Shown: in pieces, positions 58,589-64,000 of the stretch
Numbering within the stretch: the first letter of the stretch is position 1
Layout of the letters: each line of letters begins with the position of its first letter
Assembly (NCBI RefSeq): GCF_050948215.1
Contig: NW_027488567.1
Location: forward strand, 682,001-746,000
Reading direction: 5' to 3'
Length of the DNA stretch: 64,000 bases
DNA from: Halictus rubicundus
Lineage: Eukaryota > Arthropoda > Insecta > Hymenoptera > Halictidae
Notes under the pieces: generated by a model
Database searches by the model: none
Told to the model about the DNA's origin: nothing
The model's input: the letters and a program-made list of their open reading frames with translations, nothing else
Made by a program: the position numbers and the translations under genes

Positions 58589-58598
58589 GGGGACCGAG

Positions 58599-58667
58599 GG
58601 GATATGGGCTAGTAGTGGTGACTCGGATCCACTACTAGGTATGCCACAGTGGTGGCGGCCATATCCC
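58599..58667 (+). other. Leader stem domain I
   Basis: An outer perfect 9-bp stem pairs GGGATATGG (58599-58607) with CCATATCCC (58659-58667). Inside it a perfect 10-bp stem pairs CTAGTAGTGG (58609-58618) with CCACTACTAG (58629-58638) around a 10-base loop. The two stems abut on the left side, separated by one base. Confidence 0.75.
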
Positions 58668-58679
58668 TAAAATCCTCTA

Positions 58680-58740
58680 CGCTCCACCTCCTCGTGGTGG
58701 TCCCTGGGAACACACATAGTTGTGTGTTGCTAACGGAGCG
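58680..58740 (+). other. Leader stem domain II
   Basis: A 6-bp stem pairs CGCTCC (58680-58685) with GGAGCG (58735-58740). It encloses a perfect 8-bp hairpin, AACACACA (58709-58716) with TGTGTGTT (58721-58728), loop TAGT. A second hairpin, CCACC (58684-58688) with GGTGG (58696-58700), overlaps the outer stem by two bases, so the stems may compete or the outer stem may be shorter. Confidence 0.65.
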
Positions 58741-58746
58741 AGGGGT

Positions 58747-58861
58747 ATTCCGCGGGAAGTAGTCCTAATGATGTGTGAGGCGATGCCGGCGGGATCTTCG
58801 GATCCTGGCAGGGCCTCCCTTGCCGGTAAGGCTCACACGGAGGGATGAAAAACCGCGGAAT
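58747..58861 (+). other. Leader stem domain III with UUCG-capped hairpin
   Basis: Three nested helices are visible: ATTCCGCGG (58747-58755) with CCGCGGAAT (58853-58861), GTGTGAG (58773-58779) with CTCACAC (58832-58838), and GGATC (58792-58796) with GATCC (58801-58805). The innermost hairpin has a UUCG loop closed by C-G, an exceptionally stable tetraloop. All three helices are perfect Watson-Crick pairings in proper nesting order. Confidence 0.75.
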
Positions 58862-58901
58862 GGGTCCTGCGATAACGACCGGGGAGGTCGCCGCAGGGCC
58901 C
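58862..58901 (+). other. Leader stem domain IV
   Basis: A 10-bp stem with one G-U pair joins GGGTCCTGCG (58862-58871) to CGCAGGGCCC (58892-58901). Inside it CGACC (58876-58880) pairs with GGTCG (58886-58890) around a five-base loop. It directly abuts domain III, so the two could stack coaxially. Confidence 0.75.
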
Positions 58902-58979
58902 TTGCCGTAAACCGGTGGTCATGTTTTACCGGAACGGTGGTCTTGCCTTAACCGGCCGGGCCGCGAGGATGATAACCTC

Positions 58980-58988
58980 TATAAAAAA
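58980..58988 (+). promoter_or_regulatory. TATA-like motif TATAAAAAA in leader
   Basis: TATAAAAAA lies about 200 bases before the ORF1 AUG. It could place a shorter ORF1 transcript start downstream of the nine upstream AUGs. It may equally be an A-rich linker between folded domains. There is no other support. Confidence 0.2.
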
Positions 58989-59005
58989 TCCCCAACCCTA
59001 AGCTT

Positions 59006-59075
59006 GGTGCGCGGTGAGAGGGTACGCCCTCGTTACAGGGCGTGGCTGGTGGGGTACATCAGCCACTAGCGCACC
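59006..59075 (+). other. Leader stem domain V, possible three-way junction
   Basis: GGTGCGC (59006-59012) pairs perfectly with GCGCACC (59069-59075). Inside are GGCTG (59044-59048) with CAGCC (59060-59064), and one of two mutually exclusive hairpins: GAGGG (59018-59022) with CCCTC (59027-59031) around UACG, or ACGCCCT (59024-59030) with AGGGCGT (59037-59043). Confidence 0.65.
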
Positions 59076-59117
59076 TACGTCTGGATACCTGGCGAACTCC
59101 AGCGGAAATTAGCCTTA

Positions 59118-59142
59118 CCCGGGCAAGGAGGCTCTGCCCGGG
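59118..59142 (+). other. GC-rich hairpin just before ORF1
   Basis: CCCGGGCA (59118-59125) pairs perfectly with TGCCCGGG (59135-59142) around a nine-base loop. It ends 38 bases before the ORF1 AUG and should be stable enough to affect start-site access. Confidence 0.7.
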
Positions 59143-59180
59143 CGGACGTGTTTTTTCCTGCCAATCTCGTGGGACCAGAA

Positions 59181-61343
59181 ATGGAAACAAATAACGAAAA
59201 AAATCTCGATGTTGTGGGGGAGGCTTCCGATACGGCAGCAGCGACGGTGGGGGAAGAGACGGCAGCGGTCACTGCCGGGGAGGGGATGGCAGCGGTTACT
59301 GCCGGGGAGGACGCGGTCGTGGTCATCGCGGACGGGGACTCGGATGGGGATGAAACAATCATCTCCATCTTGAGCTCCGTCGGCTCGATCGTGACGCGCG
59401 GGGGCGCGGAGAAGCGGGGCGCGACATCTGGGGTCTCTGACCCCAAGCGTGCCCGGTTAGAGGGGGGGCAGCACACCCGCGGCGGGTCGGTGTCGCGGAC
59501 GGACCCCGGGGAGGGCTCGTCGGGGACGCCCATCATGGATCTGGCCCTCGGCGGCCGCGCCGACAGGAGTCAGAAGAGGAGGGTCGGTGACCTCATCGAG
59601 CTGGGTGGGAGGATGCCGACAGCGCAGCTAGTAGGGGAGGTGGAGGAGGCGATGTTGAGGGTGGAGAGAGTCTCCACCGTCTCAAAGGGCCTCAAGGGGG
59701 ACCTGGCTAAAGACTTGCGGGATTGTTCTGCAGTCGCCAGGGCCCACTGCACCACCTTGATGCAGCGGTGCTTTACCGGGATGGCGTGGCAGGGGAGCCA
59801 GGAGGTGGCCCGTCTCCGCGAGCAGAACGCGGCCCTCGCGAAGGAGGCGGGTGACCTCCGGTCGAGGCTCCGGTCAATGGAGGCCGGGCGGCGGGCGAAC
59901 ACAGACAGCGGTCGCCGGGCGGGACATGCGCCAATAGGGGAAGCGCCCCCCGCCTCCTCGACAGCGGGGGTCCGTACGCGGGGGACGGAGGCGATGGGGT
60001 CGTCGGGGGAGGGAGTGGGAGTTTTGGACTCCGAAGCCCTGCTTCTCCGGGTCGGCGCGCTGATAACGGCCAGGAACCGGGAGCTAGAGGCCCGGATGGA
60101 GGAGCGGTTCCGGACGATTCTGGCCGGGTTGGCCCCGGCCCTCCGGGCGGAGGGTAAATCGGCGCGCGAGGCGACGCCGGTGGCTTCTCTGCCGGCGACA
60201 TCTGTCACCAAGGGGACTGGACCGGTGGTCGTGTCCAACGTGAGGGTGGTGCCCCCCGTTGTCATTCCGCCACCGGTCGTCCCGGCCTCGTGGATGGAGG
60301 TGACGAGCAAGGCGGCGAAGAAGGCCAAGAAGAAGATGGCCGCGGAGGAGGCTGCGGCGAGAGCAGTCGCGGCCGAGGCAGCTGCCGCCGCTTCACGGCT
60401 GCAGGCTGCGAGGGAGCCGAGGGCGGCGGGCGGCGCACGAGTGCAGGGCGGCGCGAGCGCGGCGAAGCCCGCCGCCGGGAGGGACGGTGGCCTGGGACGC
60501 ACCCCCAGAACCGGAGCAGTGGCCATCACCATCCCCGAGAGCTGCAAGCTCACTTATTCGGAGGTGATGGCCAGGGCAAAAGAGAGGGTGGACCTCAAGG
60601 CTATCGGGATCGAGTCGGGGGTGCTTCCCAGGCGGTCGAAAACCGGCGGGATCCTCCTGGAGGTCAGGGGCACGGGGTGCCAGGAGAAGGCACGGGCCCT
60701 CTCCGGGAGGATCGCCGAGGCGCTTGGGGGGACCGGGGTTAAGGTCTCCCAGGCGGTCAAGCGCGGCGAGGTGCGCGTGGCGGGCCTGGACGACTCGGTG
60801 TCGTCCGGGGACGTAGCGGTGGCGCTGGCGGCGGCGGGGGGGTGTTCCGCGGCGGAGTTCCGGGTCGGCGAGATCCGCAGACTCGCCTCGGAGCAGGCGC
60901 TGGGCTCCTGTTGGGCCCAGGGCCCCCTCGCGGCCGTCAAGAAAGTGGTGGCGGGATGCCGGCTGCTAGTCGGCTGGTCCTCGGCCCGCGTCGGGGCGCT
61001 GAGGGAGCGGCCCCTCCAATGCTTCCGTTGTTTGGAGACGGGGCACACGCGGGCGACATGCAAGAGCGCGGTCGACAGAGGCGCGATGTGCTACCGCTGC
61101 GGGGCGGCGGAGCACCGGGCTTCGGCCTGCAAGGCCGCCCCCAGGTGTCCGCCCTGCGCGGACCTGGGGAGACCATCGGGCCATAGATTCGGGGCCAAAG
61201 CGTGTGCCCCGGCTCCCAAGAGGGGCCGCGCGGCGACGAAAGAGAAGGGCGCGTCTGGGGCTGCATCCGCGCAGCGGCCGCAGACGGCGCCGGGGGCCCG
61301 GCCCTCCCAGGGAGGGGACTCTGCAGAGCCCATGTTAGAGTAG
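59181..61343 (+). CDS. Retrotransposon ORF1, gag-like RNA-binding protein (720 aa)
   Basis: This is the nucleic-acid-binding protein that would package the element RNA with ORF2. The start is the AUG at 59181, with G at -3 and G at +4; an upstream in-frame GTG at 59148 is not needed in a eukaryote. The N-terminus is acidic with imperfect AAVTAGE repeats. A short leucine-heptad segment near residues 209-237 may be a coiled coil. A Lys/Ala-rich stretch follows at about 375-420. Residues about 456-610 carry the conserved gag-like core of R1-clade ORF1, including the TYSEVMARAKE and GLDDSVS words. Three zinc knuckles end the protein: CX2CX4HX4C at 614-627 and at 637-650, and a longer CX2CX8HX6C at 656-675. 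The frame is intact. The stop (61341-61343) lies inside ORF2 in the -1 frame. Long antisense open frames over this GC-rich gene are shadows. Confidence 0.9.
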   Translation: METNNEKNLDVVGEASDTAAATVGEETAAVTAGEGMAAVTAGEDAVVVIADGDSDGDETIISILSSVGSIVTRGGAEKRGATSGVSDPKRARLEGGQHTRGGSVSRTDPGEGSSGTPIMDLALGGRADRSQKRRVGDLIELGGRMPTAQLVGEVEEAMLRVERVSTVSKGLKGDLAKDLRDCSAVARAHCTTLMQRCFTGMAWQGSQEVARLREQNAALAKEAGDLRSRLRSMEAGRRANTDSGRRAGHAPIGEAPPASSTAGVRTRGTEAMGSSGEGVGVLDSEALLLRVGALITARNRELEARMEERFRTILAGLAPALRAEGKSAREATPVASLPATSVTKGTGPVVVSNVRVVPPVVIPPPVVPASWMEVTSKAAKKAKKKMAAEEAAARAVAAEAAAAASRLQAAREPRAAGGARVQGGASAAKPAAGRDGGLGRTPRTGAVAITIPESCKLTYSEVMARAKERVDLKAIGIESGVLPRRSKTGGILLEVRGTGCQEKARALSGRIAEALGGTGVKVSQAVKRGEVRVAGLDDSVSSGDVAVALAAAGGCSAAEFRVGEIRRLASEQALGSCWAQGPLAAVKKVVAGCRLLVGWSSARVGALRERPLQCFRCLETGHTRATCKSAVDRGAMCYRCGAAEHRASACKAAPRCPPCADLGRPSGHRFGAKACAPAPKRGRAATKEKGASGAASAQRPQTAPGARPSQGGDSAEPMLE

Positions 61344-62818
61344 GTACTTTTAATCCTACTCCGGTTCTGCAGGCGAACCTCAACCACTCGCGCGCGGCAC
61401 AGGACCTGTTTGTCCAAGCCGTGCGCGAGTGGTGGGCTGGGCTGGCAGTTGCGGCGGAGCCGTACGCAATCCCCGAACACCCCTTCTGGGTGGGGGACGA
61501 GATCGGCTCCGTAGTAATAGTGGCGGGAAGCCGCCCCGCGTCCCCGTCGGTCTCCCTTCTGGAGCGGGGCGAGGGATTCGTGGCGGTGCAATGGGGGGAC
61601 ATCGCGGTTGTCGGGATCTACATCTCGCCGAGCTGTGGCCTCGATCAATTTCGGGGGTTCCTGGGTGGGCTGAACAGCTGCATCGCGCGGTGCAGCGCCC
61701 GCCCGGTTCTCGTTTTGGGAGACTTCAATGCCCACGCGGTATCGTGGGGGAGTCCCAGGACGACCACTAGGGGTAGCGAGGTGTTAACCTGGGCGGCCGG
61801 CCTGGATCTCCGGTTGATTAACCGGGGATCCACGCCGACGTGCGTGCGTCCGCAGGGGGTCTCGATTGTCGACCTGACATGGGGGACTCCCTCGGCCGTG
61901 CGCCGGGTGTCGGGATGGAGGGTGGCCGAGGAGATAGAGATTGCGTCAGACCATACGCCCATCGTCATGGACGTGTGGCCCACCCTCCACGCGCGGGATT
62001 CCCGGCCGGGCCGGGGGGACCGACGGCCGCGATGGGCCTTGAAGCGGCTGGACGCGGACGCGTTCGGGGCCGCGGTAGCCGCGGCGACATGGACGGGGCC
62101 GGCCCTGTCCGAGCTGGCGCCTGCGCAAGGGGCGAGGCGGCTGCGGGAGGTAATGACGGCGGTGTGCGACACCGCCATGCCCCGCAGCCGGTTCGCCCCC
62201 AGGAGGGCGGCGTACTGGTGGTCCGCCGGCATTGCGGAGCTCCGGCGTGCCTGCAATGCCGCGCGGCGTCGGTACGGCCGAGCGCGTAGGAGGCGCGACG
62301 ACGAGGAGGCGACGGCGAGGCTCGGCGGGGAGTACAGAGCCGCGCTCGGGGTTCTCCGCAGTTCTATCGCGCGGGCCAAGGCCGACGCGTGGTCGGAGCT
62401 CGTCGGCATGGTGGACTCCGATCCATGGGGGCGCCCGTACAAGCTTGTCATGAACAAGCTGCGCGATTGGGCGCCTCCGGTGACGGAGTCGATGGACCCC
62501 CACCTGCTCGAGGGAGTGGTGGCGTCCCTCTTCCCGCGAGAGGGGGGACAACTGCGCCGCTCCCATTGGGAACGGGAGCCTCTCTCCTGGTCCGCAGAGT
62601 GGGAGGTGTCGGCCGGCGAGCTGGGTGAGGCGATGGCCAGGGCGCGGCGGGTGGGCCGCAAGGCCCCGGGCCCGGACGGGGTGCCGGGCCGCGCGTTGGT
62701 CTTGGCCCTGGAGGGGGGACTCGCCGCCGAACTCCGGCAGCTGTATAACGGCTGTCTGAGGGAGGGGGTGTTCCCCACGGAGTGGAAGTCGGGCAGGTTG
62801 GTCCTCCTTCCGAAGGGG
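61187..62818 (+). pseudogene. ORF2 part 1: endonuclease and start of reverse transcriptase
   Basis: ORF2 would nick the chromosomal target and prime cDNA synthesis. This frame opens after a TAG at 61184 and overlaps ORF1 by 157 bases in the -1 frame; there is no in-frame AUG before the endonuclease. The apurinic-type endonuclease spans about 61346-61975. It retains its expected landmarks: QANLNHS (61370), the Glu of AEPY (61457), the Tyr of YISPS (61619), GDFNAH (61718-61735), the Asp of SIVDLTW (61871) and SDH (61946-61954). All catalytic positions look present. After a basic linker, the RT begins with a KAPGPDGVPGRA word near 62660-62700. The frame is lost at a six-G run (62815-62820), where the expected GGK word needs one more G. 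Read on unshifted, it would stop at 62947. Confidence 0.88.
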
Positions 62819-62820
62819 GG

Positions 62821-63036
62821 AAGTCCCGGGACTCGCCCTCAGGGTACCGGCCAATTTGTCTGCTGGACGAGGCGGGGAAGTTGTTCGAGCGCGTACTCGT
62901 TGGACGCCTCGTCCGGCACCTGTCGGCGGGAGGGGTCCCCGATCTGAGCGGGGTTCAATTCGGCTTCCGGGAGGGTCTCTCCACCGTCGACGCTATTCGG
63001 CGGGTGAGGGCTCTCTCGGAGGCCTGTACGAGGGGG
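62821..63036 (+). pseudogene. ORF2 part 2: RT fingers/palm segment, frame shifted by -1
   Basis: This segment continues ORF2 after the shift at 62815-62820. It carries YRPICLLDEAGKLFER (from 62845) and the FGFREGLSTVDAIRRV region (from about 62959), conserved RT blocks before the first catalytic aspartate. It loses frame at a nine-G run (63032-63040); ten G would be expected if one base was lost, matching the direction of the first shift. It is part of the same gene, not a separate one. Confidence 0.85.
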
Positions 63037-63038
63037 GG

Positions 63039-63701
63039 GGCGGTGTTGCGTTGGCGATATCCTTGGATATCGCTAACGCGTTCAACGCCGTCCCCTGGGA
63101 TCGGATAATGGAGGCCCTGGTCTTCCACCGGGTGCCTCTGTATCTCAGAAGGGTGATCGGGAGCTATCTCTCCGACAGGGGTATAGAGTATCCCGGCCGG
63201 TACGGGATGGTGCGCAGGGGCGTCGTGCGCGGGGTTCCGCAGGGCTCGGTGTTGGGCCCGTTGCTGTGGAATCTTGCGTACGATCGCGTCCTGCGGGAGG
63301 AGATGCCTCCCGGGGTCAGCCTGACGTGTTACGCCGACGACACGCTGGTATTGGCCACCGGGAGGTATGCGAAGGAGGCCATCTGCCTGGCGGAGCGCGG
63401 CGCGTGGCGCGCGGTGCGCGCGATCCGGTCGCTGGGCCTAGAGGTGTCCGTCGAGAAAACCAGGGCCATGTGGTTTCTCCGCTCGGCCCGGTTGGCGGCG
63501 CCTCCCCAGTGCTGGATATGCGTGGGGGAGGGGATGGTCAAGGTCGGGTCCCAGATGCGGTACCTGGGACTCGAGCTTGACGGCCGGTGGCGTTTTGACC
63601 GCCACCTTGAGTCGCTGGCGCCCCGGGCGGAGAGGGCGACCGCTGCGCTCGGTCGCCTTCTCCCGAATCTCGGGGGACCCTGTGGACGGGTGCGTCGTCT
63701 G
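63039..63701 (+). pseudogene. ORF2 part 3: RT catalytic core with YADD
   Basis: This segment holds the catalytic core. The motif A aspartate is at 63066 in SLDIANAFNAVPW, GVPQGSVLGPLLWN is near 63231-63272, and YADD is at 63330-63341. KTRAMWF follows, and YLGLELDGRWRF starts at 63561. All catalytic aspartates are present. Family similarity ends at the RVRRL word (to 63701), after which the frame runs into a TAG at 63723. The next expected family segment, around an SVALYGAP-like word, is missing, which indicates a deletion and not a simple one-base shift. Confidence 0.87.
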
Positions 63702-63703
63702 CC

Positions 63704-64000
63704 TGCGAGCGCAGGCTGGCCATAGGCGTCGTGCGGGGGTACCGCACCATTTCATACGCGACGGCGATGGTGATGTCGGGGCTGATCCCCCTCGAGCTGG
63801 AGGCCCGCGTGTTGGCGGATGTGCATACGCACTCCAGGGAACTCCGGCTCCGGGGGGTGGCCCCGGATCAGGCGCGGCTCATGGTGGATGAGCTCAGGCG
63901 ACATGCTCGGCGGCACGCAGCCCGGGAGTGGCGCGATAGCCTTCCCGGGACGAGGGAGGGCGAGAGGCGGGCCGTTCGGGCCATCCTCCCGGTGTTCGAT
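63704..64000 (+). pseudogene. ORF2 part 4: post-RT C-terminal region, continues past window
   Basis: In a third frame the sequence resumes with CERRLAIGVVRGYRTISYAT, a conserved R1-clade word after the RT, and stays open for 99 codons to the window edge. The region is rich in Arg, Ala and Glu, as expected before the C-terminal zinc knuckle that R1-clade ORF2 proteins carry; that knuckle must lie outside the window. The join with part 3 sits at CTGCCTGC (63699-63706), a four-base direct repeat of the kind left by small deletions. Confidence 0.75.

Larger units (their letters stand above)
58589..59180 (+). other. Structured 5' leader of the retrotransposon
   Basis: This 592-base stretch before ORF1 has no credible reading frame of its own. 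It is dense in nested inverted repeats, listed separately, and contains nine AUG triplets before the ORF1 start (58604, 58641, 58768, 58771, 58783, 58845, 58860, 58921, 58969). Such a leader is poorly suited to simple scanning from a 5' cap. It could act in cap-independent initiation, RNA packaging or RNA processing; the sequence alone does not decide. Confidence 0.7.
58507..64000 (+). mobile_element. R1-clade non-LTR retrotransposon, 5'-complete, 3' end beyond window
   Basis: The order is tRNA-like 5' end, structured leader, gag-like ORF1 with three zinc knuckles, then ORF2 with an apurinic-type endonuclease followed by a reverse transcriptase. This layout, together with the conserved words in both ORFs, is typical of the R1 clade (R1, TRAS, SART, Waldo, RT). 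That clade contains many site-specific elements of insects. The left edge is sharp: satellite identity ends with AACAT at 58506 and GC-rich unique sequence begins. Two one-base shifts and one small deletion disrupt ORF2, so this copy is probably inactive. The C-terminal zinc-knuckle region, the 3' UTR and the right flank are not in the window, so target-site duplication cannot be checked. Base composition changes abruptly from the C-poor satellite to strongly GC-rich coding sequence. Confidence 0.92.

Noticed and set aside
58507..58590. HDV-like ribozyme at the extreme 5' end
   Set aside because: I could not lay out the nested double-pseudoknot; the tRNA-like boxes explain this stretch better. 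A structure-based search would settle it.
59148..59180. GTG start 11 codons upstream of the ORF1 AUG
   Set aside because: A eukaryotic mRNA would normally use the AUG at 59181, which has a good context.
59570..60553. Antisense 327-codon open frame over ORF1
   Set aside because: Shadow of a GC-rich gene; the sense frame has recognised zinc knuckles and family words, while the antisense one is Ala/Ser/Arg-rich without domains.
61645..62778. Antisense 377-codon open frame over the endonuclease/RT
   Set aside because: Shadow of ORF2, whose catalytic motifs are on the + strand.
58507..64000. LTR retrotransposon or retrovirus-like element
   Set aside because: No LTR, protease, RNase H-integrase order or primer-binding site is seen; the endonuclease lies before the RT, as in R1-clade LINEs.

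Overview
The window looks like arthropod, most likely insect, heterochromatin. Positions 1-58506 are one uninterrupted satellite array, and 58507-64000 is the 5' part of an R1-clade (R1/TRAS/SART-like) non-LTR retrotransposon that runs off the right edge. The insect assignment rests on the R1-clade gag-like ORF1 and EN-RT ORF2 and on the resemblance of the satellite pentamer ATAGG to the insect telomere repeat TTAGG. The order or species cannot be told from the sequence. There is no bacterial feature anywhere.

Satellite, 1-58506. The building block is GGATA. The commonest unit is the 17-mer GA(GGATA)3; 12-mers GA(GGATA)2 and 7-mers are interspersed. The + strand is purine- and G-rich and almost lacks C. 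Recurring variant words (for example GATACGATATTATAGAG in pairs, AACATAGGGG, CCATAGAGG, GAATTGAGG, AAAGATTACAGG) mark higher-order repeats. Large blocks are duplicated with spacings I could measure: 3036 and 2064 bp (32.5-41.2 kb), 1163 and 1537 bp (26.9-30.9 kb), 4248 bp (16.2/20.5 kb), 2187 and 2051 bp (22.3-26.7 kb), 2646 and 3911 bp (42.8/45.5/49.4 kb), about 4.83-4.96 kb (46.6/51.5 kb), 551 bp (55.8/56.4 kb) and 230 bp (41.9/42.1 kb). I see no gene in the array. Long reverse-strand open frames spelling Ser-Tyr-Pro-Leu/Ile patterns are a by-product of repeats that rarely contain stop codons.

Retrotransposon, 58507-64000. Its 5' end coincides with a tRNA-like segment (perfect box A and box B, then a T7 run). 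A 0.6-kb leader follows, packed with nested inverted repeats, including a UUCG-capped hairpin, and with nine upstream AUGs. ORF1 (59181-61343) is intact and encodes a gag-like RNA-binding protein with three zinc knuckles. ORF2 overlaps it in the -1 frame without an in-frame AUG. It carries a complete-looking apurinic-type endonuclease and a reverse transcriptase with the YADD motif. It is broken by two apparent one-base losses in G homopolymers (62815-62820 and 63032-63040) and by a small deletion near 63702. The open frame then continues to the window end.

How the parts relate: the element would be transcribed from its own 5' end; ORF1 would bind the RNA, and ORF2 would nick the target and copy the RNA into it. 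This copy looks 5'-complete but is probably dead, unless the two homopolymer shifts are sequencing errors, and even then the deletion remains. The left junction falls inside a word (AGGATAACAT) that recurs throughout the satellite, so the satellite may be the natural target of this element family.
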